Shown here piece by piece: positions 41,601 through 50,914 of a DNA stretch of 64,000 nt. Position numbers and translations under genes: made by a program. The stretch is from a virus. The number at the start of each line of letters is the position of its first letter. The stretch's first letter is position 1. The notes under the pieces were generated by a model. The model did no database searches and was not told the origin of the DNA. It saw nothing but the letters and a program-made list of their open reading frames with translations. The DNA lies in the IMG/VR virus record IMGVR_UViG_3300021957_004906, positions 1 to 64,000 of that record, one strand, 5' to 3'.

Positions 41601-42593
41601 TTATTTTTTCTTAGTCTGTAGCATTAGTGGCAAATTATCTATTTTATTTTTAGATTTAGTTGCATCTTTAGATTTTGGTTTTCCTAGTTTTTCTTCTATG
41701 CTATCAATTATTTGTTTCATAACATTATCATCAAAAATCATAAGATCTTCGCTATCACGTTCTATAGCAAAATCATGCGTTACTCTAAATGGTTGATATT
41801 CTCTAGTTTCTTTGCCATTATCAATAATTGTAAAATCTTTATTTCCAGGGTATGAAATATTTTCAGGATATGTTGCCCCTATTACTACCGTAGCTGGTTT
41901 TCCTAATGCGTTTGCATAATGTTGTCCCATGCTATCACATCCTAAGAAATAATCACATGCATTAACAATACCCATCCATTGTAACAAATTTGTATCATTT
42001 GGCATAACAGCACCCATTTGTTTTTCTGTGGGTATTTCTAAATTTGTCATTAATATAACAGCGTAATTTTTTGCCAATTCATCAACAATACGTATAATAT
42101 CTCTCACTTCAAAACTACGACCACTACTATCATATAAGAAACTACCATCACGTTTTGCGCCAGATCCTAATGGTTGAAATACTATAGCTTTTTCTTTTCC
42201 AGTTTGCTGTTTAAGTTGCGCAATCATATTATGCCCATATACTTGATCAGCTTTATTAATTTCTAAGTTAAATGATTTCGATTCAGGAATATCATCAAGG
42301 TCATTAATAAGTATATCAAATGCTTGAATTAGATTTACTTTTTGAGTAAAATATGCATTCAATCTATAGGGCTCGGGACTGATAAGTTCAGTTTGTTTTA
42401 GTTTATCCCATAATCCTTTGCTATTTGCTGGCCAAATATTATTACGTAATTTTTTGCTACTATAAAATAATTCTTGCCAAGCTTCAGCAACAATTACAAC
42501 ATCGTCTGCAACATTATCTTTGTAGTATTCTAAACCAGGAATACTACAAAGAACTCTACCGGCGCCGCCGTTAATAAAAAATGATTTTTTCAT
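41601..42593 (-). CDS. GT-B glycosyltransferase, heptosyltransferase (GT9)-like
   Basis: This 330-residue protein starts with a GT-B N-terminal loop (FINGGAGRVLCSIPGLEYY). Its C-terminal nucleotide-binding half contains VFQPLGSGAKRDGS, YAVILMTNLEIPTEKQ, NLLQWMGIVNACDYFLGCDS and HYANALGKPATVVIGATYP, the pattern of ADP-heptose:LPS heptosyltransferases. This matches the ADP-heptose genes 4-6 kb away. It is transcribed from a consensus promoter with the carbamoyltransferase, and could add a modified heptose to host LPS or a virion component. Family placement is from motif resemblance. Confidence 0.7.
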   Translation of the reverse strand: MKKSFFINGGAGRVLCSIPGLEYYKDNVADDVVIVAEAWQELFYSSKKLRNNIWPANSKGLWDKLKQTELISPEPYRLNAYFTQKVNLIQAFDILINDLDDIPESKSFNLEINKADQVYGHNMIAQLKQQTGKEKAIVFQPLGSGAKRDGSFLYDSSGRSFEVRDIIRIVDELAKNYAVILMTNLEIPTEKQMGAVMPNDTNLLQWMGIVNACDYFLGCDSMGQHYANALGKPATVVIGATYPENISYPGNKDFTIIDNGKETREYQPFRVTHDFAIERDSEDLMIFDDNVMKQIIDSIEEKLGKPKSKDATKSKNKIDNLPLMLQTKKK

Positions 42594-42645
42594 GTATTTC
42601 TTTCATTATAATGTAAACGGTAGATAGAAAATACCGCATAGTTAC

Positions 42646-42673
42646 ATTATAGCTAATCTAGATTAATTGTCAA
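42646..42673 (-). promoter_or_regulatory. Perfect consensus sigma70-like promoter
   Basis: Minus strand TTGACA (42668-42673), 16-base spacer, TATAAT (42646-42651), about 50 bases before the glycosyltransferase gene. The leader holds a small CGGTA/TACCG hairpin. Confidence 0.85.
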
Positions 42674-42689
42674 GATATTTTTATTAAAT

Positions 42690-43784
42690 TTAAGAGCAAA
42701 CCCAACTAACACAGATCATCCCCATGCGTCCGCTATCGCCACCGCAGCTTTGACAGCCGCCGCCAACTGTACTAGCGGCTCCGCCTGATCCTGGAATTTG
42801 TCTATTATTACACCCAGTGTAATTACATCCAAAACAACTTGTACCGTTTTGCCAAAAAGTCATAGCGCAACTACAATCTTCATATCCAAATACTGGTGCT
42901 GGGCAGGTATAAGTTTGGGCGTTGGTTAAGTTGCTCTGCGATATTTGCATCATTGGGAACATTGATGGTATACCGTATACTGTACCATTGTATGTGGTTA
43001 GGACACTAGGACTATACGCCCATGTTCTCTGACAATCATATAAGAAGTCAATACACATACCATCATTACCACTATCCCAACAAAAATTCCAACCACTACA
43101 ATTATCAGGACCACACTTATCAGTGTTACAACCTGGCGCCTGAAAGAAGCTATTAGCTTGGAGATTGTTTATCGCAGCAACACAATTCCATTTGCAGAAA
43201 CAACTAATGGTATCACCACTACAGGTAGTAATACAAACGCTAGCATTACCACTACAAATACAAGTATTTCCGCCGCACCCACCGTGGCTAGTTTGATAAG
43301 CAAAACAACAATAAGCGCATCCAGCACAAAGACACCAGCAATGTCCTGGAGTCACATCTAATTCTACCACACTATAAGCACCACTAGCACCAAACGGTGC
43401 TCCTCCACAGCAACAATTACTGCCTGTTCCTGCTCCAGGACCCCAACTTTGGAATCTAGCTCTAGTTACACCTGGTGGTACGCACCAGGTACAGGTCTGC
43501 CCACATCTAAAGTAACCACTGGTATCGCATACTTTAAAACCATTTGCTTGAGAGTCTGTGACTGTTCCAATTGTGGCTGCCCATTCTGCTTTTAAAGCAG
43601 CGGTGGATCCACTAAAGTCACTAGCTCCTCCGCCAGAAGACCGCGACTTGCACCAATCACCTGATTGGCTGTTCTCTCCACAATATTGTTCCAATGTTGG
43701 ACCTGAACCTGATCCAGCCGCTGGCATTAGTGGAAGTAGTCTTGCATTTTCTTTTAGTGCGGCATATAGTAAAACGTCACTCAT
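42690..43784 (-). CDS. Extremely cysteine-rich virion-type protein A
   Basis: This 364-residue protein contains 39 Cys (about 11%). After an N-terminal SDVLLYAALKENARLLPLMP helix it has a C-rich version of the glycine-rich adhesin domain: RCGQTCTWCVPPGVTRARFQ, SWGPGAGTGSNCCCGGAPFG, ASGAYSVVELDVTPGHCWCL. These positions align with PGTYSWLCPTGVTKVSVVCI and the following Gly-rich loops of the 998-aa adhesin. It is paralogous to the 341-aa protein at 44497-45522. It lies among late tail genes. Dense Cys suggests disulfide or metal cross-linking of a surface protein, but no signal peptide is present. Confidence 0.75.
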   Translation of the reverse strand: MSDVLLYAALKENARLLPLMPAAGSGSGPTLEQYCGENSQSGDWCKSRSSGGGASDFSGSTAALKAEWAATIGTVTDSQANGFKVCDTSGYFRCGQTCTWCVPPGVTRARFQSWGPGAGTGSNCCCGGAPFGASGAYSVVELDVTPGHCWCLCAGCAYCCFAYQTSHGGCGGNTCICSGNASVCITTCSGDTISCFCKWNCVAAINNLQANSFFQAPGCNTDKCGPDNCSGWNFCWDSGNDGMCIDFLYDCQRTWAYSPSVLTTYNGTVYGIPSMFPMMQISQSNLTNAQTYTCPAPVFGYEDCSCAMTFWQNGTSCFGCNYTGCNNRQIPGSGGAASTVGGGCQSCGGDSGRMGMICVSWVCS

Positions 43785-43802
43785 TTTGTTTCCTTTAGAT
43801 TA

Positions 43803-44462
43803 TTATAATACAGTATCTGGATCTGGTAATGTTTTTAATAAATTTACTACAGCCATTGGTAATTTTGGTAGGTTACCTTCTGCTACAGTAATATATTTCC
43901 ATGGTAATACACTAGCATTAGCTGTAGTATAATCACTAGCGGCTGTTTTAAAAGCAGCAATCAACACTTTAGTATCATCATCTAAATCATATGTATTTTC
44001 ATATTTTTCCAGCCACCGTAGTCTTTTATCAAGTATTAGTTCATGTGTAGTTTTCTCAAGTTTATATAATGGAACTAATTCAACATCTGTTCCATCAGAA
44101 TTAACTACTAAATCTTTCCAATCTCTTAGTCTAGGATTGGTTATTTTTTTATAAACACTACCATCTGCTTGTGTTTCATTTTCATACGTATATTCAAAAT
44201 CATCAGCTAGCACTTTCATCCATTGCCCAATTTCAGGCCTATCGTTACAATCAATTTCAATAATAGTACAATTTGGATGTTCATCTTGCGGAATTTCTTT
44301 TTCAGTATCAAATCCCATTAAATTATCCCCATGAACTGCTACCCATACAGTATCAGTACCAGTATACGTATACGTAGCTGTGTTAACTGGATCATCTGTC
44401 CATTTGTTTAACCAAAGCTCATCTTGAACATTAACTGTAAATTCTTTTGTTATATCTGCCAT
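43803..44462 (-). CDS. Hypothetical structural-type protein between the two Cys-rich genes
   Basis: This 219-residue protein has an N-terminal beta-rich part (KEFTVNVQDELWLNKWTDDP, YTYTGTDTVWVAVHGDNLMG) and a C-terminal helical part (LEKTTHELILDKRLRWLEKY). It contains only two Cys, in contrast to its neighbours. A late box (44482-44489) precedes it. Not recognised; its position between two related Cys-rich proteins suggests a partner or assembly factor for them. Confidence 0.6.
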   Translation of the reverse strand: MADITKEFTVNVQDELWLNKWTDDPVNTATYTYTGTDTVWVAVHGDNLMGFDTEKEIPQDEHPNCTIIEIDCNDRPEIGQWMKVLADDFEYTYENETQADGSVYKKITNPRLRDWKDLVVNSDGTDVELVPLYKLEKTTHELILDKRLRWLEKYENTYDLDDDTKVLIAAFKTAASDYTTANASVLPWKYITVAEGNLPKLPMAVVNLLKTLPDPDTVL

Positions 44463-44481
44463 ATTTTTTTACCTTCGTAAT

Positions 44482-44489
44482 TATTTATC
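44482..44489 (-). promoter_or_regulatory. T4-late-like promoter box
   Basis: GATAAATA on the minus strand, 19 bases before the 219-aa gene, in the gap after Cys-rich protein B. Confidence 0.55.
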
Positions 44490-44496
44490 TTATTCA

Positions 44497-45522
44497 TCAC
44501 TCTGACCACCATGACACTTTTACATGTCCTGGGTGTGGCATTCCACCGCAATTTGAGTTCGCTCCACCCATATGATGGGCAAACGTGGCTCCTTGACCCC
44601 AGTGTTCACACTGGCAGGTATTACAATAAGCACCGCAATTAATACCGCCGCAGCATTGCCCACTAGAAAACGTAGCACAACAATCACAAGTTCCAACTAG
44701 CTGAGTATGCTCGTGGCTTATTCCTGGCGGTCTTATTTTATATCCATAATGGTTTGTGTCGAAACACGTGACTGGGTAAACACTGTTAAACCCACCATAA
44801 TTGTTACTTGATTGAGCTCCACCTAAACTTACATAAAACCCACGATCAGGATCTACTGAATATTCAACTTCTCCGCACGTTGCACACGAGCTGGCAAAAC
44901 AATAATCGCCACCACTATTACAAATACATGCTCCGGATGATTGTGACGTTTTGGATTGGAATCTACAACAAGACGAACCCGACAGTACTTGTATATGTCT
45001 AAATACACCACTACAGCCACCAAATGCACACATACATACTTCATAATCTGTGCCAGCCATTCCAGTTACAGTGGAAGCACAATGGGTACATGCACCAACT
45101 CCTCTACCAGGATGACAACATTGAGCACACGCTGAACATAGTAGATAGGTTGCACCAGGGCAAACATCAGCAATTGCTACTGCATACGCACCATTTGCTC
45201 CATATTCTGATCCACCGCAACAACACCCAGGCATCGTGTTTGCTCCTGCTCCCCATATCTGGAACATAGCTTTATTGGTAGCAGCTGGCACAGTCCAGGT
45301 GCAGCTATTGCCACATCGATAGGGACACGCACTGTTTTGTACGTCAAGTACATTTGATGCTGTTTTTCCAGCACCACAATACGGTAGTAATACCCATCCT
45401 TCTATACAAAATGGACAATTATCTAAGGCGGATTGCAATCCTGCTAAGTTAGTATCTTCAATGCATTGTTGCATAGCTTTATTTGATTCCATAATCTGAT
45501 TATATAATAATGCATCTGCCAT
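44497..45522 (-). CDS. Extremely cysteine-rich virion-type protein B
   Basis: This 341-residue protein with 38 Cys is a paralogue of the protein at 42690-43784. Both share a short N-terminal helix (ADALLYNQIMESNKAMQQ here), CPYRCGNSCTWTVPAATNKA, FQIWGAGANTMPGCCCGGSE, GANGAYAVAIADVCPGATYL and CSACAQCCHPG, in the same order and spacing. The rest is a run of CxC, CC and CxxC motifs, ending in a His/Gly-rich PHPGHVKVSWWSE. A late box overlaps the end of the upstream gene. Role as a disulfide-armoured tip or surface protein is inferred. Confidence 0.75.
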   Translation of the reverse strand: MADALLYNQIMESNKAMQQCIEDTNLAGLQSALDNCPFCIEGWVLLPYCGAGKTASNVLDVQNSACPYRCGNSCTWTVPAATNKAMFQIWGAGANTMPGCCCGGSEYGANGAYAVAIADVCPGATYLLCSACAQCCHPGRGVGACTHCASTVTGMAGTDYEVCMCAFGGCSGVFRHIQVLSGSSCCRFQSKTSQSSGACICNSGGDYCFASSCATCGEVEYSVDPDRGFYVSLGGAQSSNNYGGFNSVYPVTCFDTNHYGYKIRPPGISHEHTQLVGTCDCCATFSSGQCCGGINCGAYCNTCQCEHWGQGATFAHHMGGANSNCGGMPHPGHVKVSWWSE

Positions 45523-45550
45523 ATTTTCTTTTACCTTTGTTTACTAATTC

Positions 45551-45558
45551 TATTTATC
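45551..45558 (-). promoter_or_regulatory. T4-late-like promoter box
   Basis: GATAAATA on the minus strand, 28 bases before Cys-rich protein B and overlapping the stop of the 1568-aa fibre gene. Confidence 0.55.
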
Positions 45559-48500
45559 ATTGCTCAACAACTGCAATTTCAGTTACAGTACCAGATGTAG
45601 CATCGTATGTAATGGTTACATTGTTAGTTTTTCCTGCAACTGAGTCAGCTTCAGTATAGCTTGTTATACGTTTGAAACTACCAAAGACCAGCGATCCACT
45701 GTCTGCTCTACCAACAGTTTCATATACTATATTAGTATATGAAATTGATCCAACTGTTCCGGCAGTTACAAATCCGTCTGAATTTAACGTAAGACTACTT
45801 GATAAGAATGTGTTTGTTAATCCAGCACCGCCGCCGCCTGAGCCGTATTCAAAACCAGTTCCCCCAGCATTTACTTTAAGTACTTTTCCAGCAGCACCAA
45901 TTGCCAATCTCTCAGGAGCAGTTGCCCCTCTTACGATAATATCGCCTTGTGTTGTTAATAATGATTTAGCAATTTTAGTATCTGCATAAGTTTTAACAGC
46001 CTGTTCTGTCGGGACTGATAAGTTACTATTACCTGACAACGACCCATCACTACTAAATTCGTTAATACTTTCTCCCAATTGAGCACCAATACTACCAAGT
46101 CTTAAACTTGTCAAACCAGCTAGGTCAAATGCACTTGCATCCAATGTAGCTCTACCAGTAGCTTGGTCAACTCTAAAGTAACTACCAACTCTAAAGTTAC
46201 CATCTTGGTCTGTACTTACATAGTAAACACGTCCTGGGAATGTTTCAGTAACTTCTCTACCTTGTGCTGCATCTTGTGTTGGTACACCTGGATAGTTACT
46301 GCTTTCTTTTGTACCAGTACCAATACTTAGGAAGTCATGTCCTGTTAAACGTACTTGACTATATCTGTATCTGATATTGAATCGTTGTCCATAGTATGTT
46401 GCCGCTGTATTTTGTTTTTCCGTTGCCAATGTTACGGTAACTGTGCCACCTTGTGTATCATTTGATTCTTTAACATAATTACTTACACTTGTGATAATAT
46501 AAGTTAAAGAATCTACACCTGTATTTTGATCATCGGTAATATCTGTGTTATCTGCTGGATTTATTACTGGACCAGTAATAAATTCTAAACTACCGCCTGC
46601 TACTGGAATACTACTAAGGCCACCCAGTACCATGGCAAATCCAAATTGTCCTTGGTTTGCCTTGTCAGTACCTGCCGGATTCGTTAGTGTCGCAAATTGC
46701 CCATCTTGTGCTGTTATGACTGTATTGTTAGCAAACGGATAAGTTATCATACCATGTACTTGCTCTCTAAACGCATCTGCTGTACTATGTTGTGTTGTTG
46801 TTTCGTATTTAATTGTTGGTCTTGCGCCAATTGGCTTAACTGCATTTGCTGTTGCGCTTACAAAAGAGTGGACACTAGCTGCCGCCGCTCCAGTTGCTAC
46901 GCCAACATTAACTGTAATTGTTGTAGCTGTTACCTCAAGTATTGATATATAAGTTTCAAATACACCCGCACTACTCGCTTTTGGATATGCAATTTGTGTT
47001 GTATTACCATCATATGCACACGTAAATGTCAAACTTTCATTATCTAAAATAATATGTGACCCCAAGGCTAAACTGTGTGCGCCAATTTCCAATACCATCA
47101 CACCAGTAGTTGGATCATATGTAGTTCCAGTTGTTGGAGTGAATTTTCTTCCTCCACCCATTCCAGAATGATTTTTACATACTGCATATAAATCTGCGAC
47201 GGAGCCAATTACTCTAACTTCTCTAGCAGTTGCGGAAGCAAACCCACTATCATAAGCAGCTAAGTTGCCTACATTTACACCATCTAACCAGTACTCTACA
47301 CTTGATCCACTACCAAGCCCAGCTGCCGCATCTTTAGCTACAGTATGTTCTGCGCCGCCAGCATGGATACCGTCAGCAGTTGTACTAAAATATAGTGGAT
47401 GACTAATATTAGTACTATCATTTTGTTCAAAAATGTACATCCTGTGTTTAGTGTCCATTTTAATAGCTTGTGCTTCTTGCCCATTAAACAGATATCTGTT
47501 TCCCAATCCATTATTTTGAACAGTTACTTTAAATGTTTGCCCTGCATAACCATGATAGATATCATTAATAACTAGTCTATGCTTAGTTGCTGGATTTAAA
47601 TTTGTTTGTATATTAGCAACACTGGCTGTATATTTTGTTGATAGTACATTTCCTCCCGATAGTGTAGTACCGTTTAGAATTCTTGTTGCACTACCGCCAC
47701 TAGTATAAGCTGTATACGCTGTTCCGTCTACACTGTTTGAAAGTCCAGAATCACTATAAAGTTCAAGCGTGTTAGTTGTAACATTGGCTGCATAATAGTC
47801 ATTTCCATTAAGTTGTGTCATACCTGCAACACCTGTTACTGCTTGAACTAATTGACCATTAGAATATCCGTGATTAGCTGCCGTTATAATAACTGGGTTA
47901 CTACGTGTTGCATCTTGAATTGCCACTGTAACAAATCCCCAACCAGCAAGTGATCGTGTATCTAGATAATTAGTTAAATCTGGGTTTGTACATATTCTAA
48001 AACTAGTTGTATCTACAACGTCTGCATACCATGTTCTGTTATACATATTTGCTGTTCCGTGGCTACCTAAAATTGGCTGCCATACGGCTTCAGGAATGCT
48101 ACTAAATGCAAATCCTTCACCTTCAGAAAATCCATGAGCGCCTGTTGTGGTAACAGTTGCCTGTTGAGCTATACTTATTCCAGTTATTGACTGTGATGAA
48201 TCAGTCTGTGAACCAGTTATTGTATCACCAACTGTAAATCCATCTGTTGTATTAAGAGTTGATACTGTGTACTCAACTGTATCACCATAAACATATCCGC
48301 TTAGTGGAAATTCAGAAGTATCAAAACCTTGTGAAACTGCACCGTATTCGCCGTAACTGTTGTTACCGTTTAGCGCACGTATTTTACCGCCGCCAGTAGC
48401 AGCATAACCGTAAGTATTATAGTATGTAAAGCAACTAACAATTTCACTCAATCCGTTGTCTTTTATCCAAAATCCTATGCCACCGTTATGTACTTGTGTA

Positions 48501-50263
48501 AATGTGTGAAACACCATACTACCCGCTGTACCTGCGGCAACAACCGATCCATCTACAATAGCACCAACGCCTCCTGTTGAGAACGCACTTGATTCTTTGA
48601 TGTATGGAGATTTGGCTAATGTAGCACCGGGTTCAATTCTAAAGTAACAACCTTTAACTGTCGACGCTGTAATATCACTTGGTGTATTGTCAACAAATCC
48701 GGTTAAACCTTTAAGGAGTACGCCTTCTATCATTGTTCCACTGTTTACAAAAAACATTGTAGCTTCATTGTTTGGTGTTACACCATCATCACTAATACCT
48801 GCACCAAATCCACCATCATTCACTGTGTCTGGTTGGATTATACAGTTACGCTGTCCGTCACCAACAATAGTAGTATTAATCGGAATATGAATTGGAAGTT
48901 GCTCGCTGTAAGTACCATCTTTGATAAAGATTGTAGCTGGTGTTCTGTTTGCTACGTCAGCGTTGATATAATCACATGCAAACCGAAGGCTTGCAAACGC
49001 ATAGTCAATTGCCTGTCCATGATCATTATCATCAGCACTACTAGTACTGTCTTCTGACACATAGTAAATTTTATCATTAGCACCACTAAACTGCCAACTA
49101 TAGTTTATACCATCTGGTGTCTGTAAGTACTTACCAGCTTGTCCAGCTGTATTTGGAAGCACATAACTAGCACCAACAACAAAACTAGTCCATAATCCAT
49201 TTGCACTATCTACAAAAAAGTCACTACCTGCTACGTGATCACTAGCTGCAATATATGTACTGACACTTTCACTAACAATATCGTCTTTAAGATATGTTGT
49301 GCCAGCTGTCCAGGCTCCCATATAACGAACGCCACTATTAAACTTTATCCATTTATTTGCAGCTAGGTCAGTATTAAATACTCCTGACGTGTGACTAATT
49401 AAACAATTATAAGTATTACCTCCGTATACTACAATATCGTTAATTGCAAAGGCTGTTGATGTTATCCAATCACCTCTTGAATTTACACCAGTTGAAAATA
49501 ATTCCCATTCAGTTGTATTTGTATCTGGAGATTTACCAACGTTATCAATTTTAGCTGAATAAACGTTTCCACCAAATCTTACAGTTTCACCAACAAAATA
49601 ATCTGTAGTCGGTCCCCATAACCCTCTAAAACTATTACCTGTACTAAACAGCTCCCAAAATCCGTTATTAGTTGGTATATTTCCAGATGTTTCTAGTGTA
49701 CAACGATAAATGTTGGCACCGTAGGCTACTAAGTCACCTGGTACATAATTAACGGCATTATTATAAACACCTGCTGCACTAATTCCATCAACAAACTGAT
49801 CCCAATATGTTGAAGCCGTTGGCAAATTTCCTGTCGTATCTTGTTTAGCAATATATGTTTTTGCACCATATTGTACTATATCATTCTTTTGATAAACGCC
49901 TGCGCTACTATAAACACCTTCCCATTGAATACCATCTGCAAATTGGCTCCAGTATGTTGCATTTGGAGGGGTGTTTCCTTGTGTATCAGCTATAGCAATA
50001 TATACTGCACCACCATGTGCAACCCCGTCACCAACACGATATTGTGTTGCTCCATCATATATTTGTCTAAATTTAAAACCTTCTACCATTAACGCCCAAT
50101 ATGCTGCGTTTGTTGGGAGGTTTCCAGCTGTTCGTGTCACGCTACTGTAAACGTAAACGTTACCACCATACTTTACTACATCATTAATTTCATAAGTTGT
50201 GGCTACTTGCCAATCACCTGCAAAGTGAAATCTTAGTTTACCAAGGTCTAATATTGTTGCCAT
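45557..50263 (-). CDS. Large tail-fibre/tailspike-like protein with carbohydrate-binding repeats
   Basis: This 1568-residue protein starts MATILDLGKLRFHFAGDWQV. Residues about 15-370 hold seven or so ~50-residue repeats of the type W-x-x-x-T-x-Y-x-x-x-D-x-V-x-Y-G-G-x-x-Y ... G-N-x-P-x-x-x-x-Y-W, which resemble chitin-binding CBM5/12 modules. The central part (about 400-700) looks like a right-handed beta-helix (IFIKDGTYSEQLPIHIPINT, TTIVGDGQRN). The remainder is beta-rich repeats and a fibre-like C-terminus. Binding, and perhaps cleavage, of a surface polysaccharide is likely; no catalytic residues can be assigned. Confidence 0.8.
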   Translation of the reverse strand: MATILDLGKLRFHFAGDWQVATTYEINDVVKYGGNVYVYSSVTRTAGNLPTNAAYWALMVEGFKFRQIYDGATQYRVGDGVAHGGAVYIAIADTQGNTPPNATYWSQFADGIQWEGVYSSAGVYQKNDIVQYGAKTYIAKQDTTGNLPTASTYWDQFVDGISAAGVYNNAVNYVPGDLVAYGANIYRCTLETSGNIPTNNGFWELFSTGNSFRGLWGPTTDYFVGETVRFGGNVYSAKIDNVGKSPDTNTTEWELFSTGVNSRGDWITSTAFAINDIVVYGGNTYNCLISHTSGVFNTDLAANKWIKFNSGVRYMGAWTAGTTYLKDDIVSESVSTYIAASDHVAGSDFFVDSANGLWTSFVVGASYVLPNTAGQAGKYLQTPDGINYSWQFSGANDKIYYVSEDSTSSADDNDHGQAIDYAFASLRFACDYINADVANRTPATIFIKDGTYSEQLPIHIPINTTIVGDGQRNCIIQPDTVNDGGFGAGISDDGVTPNNEATMFFVNSGTMIEGVLLKGLTGFVDNTPSDITASTVKGCYFRIEPGATLAKSPYIKESSAFSTGGVGAIVDGSVVAAGTAGSMVFHTFTQVHNGGIGFWIKDNGLSEIVSCFTYYNTYGYAATGGGKIRALNGNNSYGEYGAVSQGFDTSEFPLSGYVYGDTVEYTVSTLNTTDGFTVGDTITGSQTDSSQSITGISIAQQATVTTTGAHGFSEGEGFAFSSIPEAVWQPILGSHGTANMYNRTWYADVVDTTSFRICTNPDLTNYLDTRSLAGWGFVTVAIQDATRSNPVIITAANHGYSNGQLVQAVTGVAGMTQLNGNDYYAANVTTNTLELYSDSGLSNSVDGTAYTAYTSGGSATRILNGTTLSGGNVLSTKYTASVANIQTNLNPATKHRLVINDIYHGYAGQTFKVTVQNNGLGNRYLFNGQEAQAIKMDTKHRMYIFEQNDSTNISHPLYFSTTADGIHAGGAEHTVAKDAAAGLGSGSSVEYWLDGVNVGNLAAYDSGFASATAREVRVIGSVADLYAVCKNHSGMGGGRKFTPTTGTTYDPTTGVMVLEIGAHSLALGSHIILDNESLTFTCAYDGNTTQIAYPKASSAGVFETYISILEVTATTITVNVGVATGAAAASVHSFVSATANAVKPIGARPTIKYETTTQHSTADAFREQVHGMITYPFANNTVITAQDGQFATLTNPAGTDKANQGQFGFAMVLGGLSSIPVAGGSLEFITGPVINPADNTDITDDQNTGVDSLTYIITSVSNYVKESNDTQGGTVTVTLATEKQNTAATYYGQRFNIRYRYSQVRLTGHDFLSIGTGTKESSNYPGVPTQDAAQGREVTETFPGRVYYVSTDQDGNFRVGSYFRVDQATGRATLDASAFDLAGLTSLRLGSIGAQLGESINEFSSDGSLSGNSNLSVPTEQAVKTYADTKIAKSLLTTQGDIIVRGATAPERLAIGAAGKVLKVNAGGTGFEYGSGGGGAGLTNTFLSSSLTLNSDGFVTAGTVGSISYTNIVYETVGRADSGSLVFGSFKRITSYTEADSVAGKTNNVTITYDATSGTVTEIAVVEQ

Positions 50264-50289
50264 TTTTGCGTCCTACTTTATACTTATTA

Positions 50290-50297
50290 TATTTATG
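50290..50297 (-). promoter_or_regulatory. T4-late-like promoter box
   Basis: CATAAATA on the minus strand, followed by TAATAAG, 26 bases before the 1568-aa gene. Confidence 0.6.
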
Positions 50298-50550
50298 CCA
50301 GGAATACCATTTGTAAATGTCCTGTTGTATGGTTAAATTGAAACTCAATCGAGTCTACACTCCAAAAATGTTGCCGGTAATCGTCACCGCCAATATTTTC
50401 TGGATCTGGGATCATAATTGGTGTTGTACCATCATTGATAATTTCCACTGTTAAATCTCCATTAATTGGATCTAATTTAAATCCATAAAATGTTTTATCA
50501 CCGTACTGTGTTCCTTCGTATATTCCACCGGTGCTGTCTGAATGTGCCAT
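50293..50550 (-). CDS. Small fibre-associated protein
   Basis: This 85-residue protein contains YGFKLDPINGDLTVEIINDG and ends in GHLQMVFLA. No domain is recognised. It overlaps the 110-aa gene by one base and lies between two fibre genes under the same late box, so a small baseplate or fibre-hinge component is plausible. Confidence 0.6.
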   Translation of the reverse strand: MAHSDSTGGIYEGTQYGDKTFYGFKLDPINGDLTVEIINDGTTPIMIPDPENIGGDDYRQHFWSVDSIEFQFNHTTGHLQMVFLA

Positions 50551-50882
50551 TATAATGCCTCTTTCAATAAGCTAAGGGTAACAGTAAATCCGTCAGTTTT
50601 TGCACTAGTAGTCTTGACTTTAATTGCGTCACCATCTTGAATATAGATTTTATTATCTTTTGCTACATCAACTACTTCGTCTCCCATAACTTTAAGATTA
50701 TGAGCAATATGTGTAACAGTGGCATCTGCATGAACTATTTCAACTGTAATTGGTAATGCACTTCCATATACATTAGCTATATAACAACTGTGTATAAAAT
50801 GTGAACCAGCACCAACTGTCACTAGTGTTGTTCCTGAACCTGCTATTGTAGCAGTTTTGAATGTTTCCATTGCTTGTGCCAA
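50550..50882 (-). CDS. Small beta-rich structural-type protein
   Basis: This 110-residue protein is beta-rich (TATIAGSGTTLVTVGAGSHF, IHSCYIANVYGSALPITVEI, DGDAIKVKTTSAKTDGFTVT), resembling small tail or head decoration proteins of marine T4-like phages. A late box lies 22 bases upstream. Not assigned to a named family. Confidence 0.6.
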   Translation of the reverse strand: MAQAMETFKTATIAGSGTTLVTVGAGSHFIHSCYIANVYGSALPITVEIVHADATVTHIAHNLKVMGDEVVDVAKDNKIYIQDGDAIKVKTTSAKTDGFTVTLSLLKEAL

Positions 50883-50903
50883 GTTAATTTCCTTACTTTA
50901 ATA

Positions 50904-50911
50904 TATTTATC
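50904..50911 (-). promoter_or_regulatory. T4-late-like promoter box
   Basis: GATAAATA on the minus strand between the 1026-aa fibre gene and the 110-aa gene. Confidence 0.55.
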
Positions 50912-50914
50912 CAT

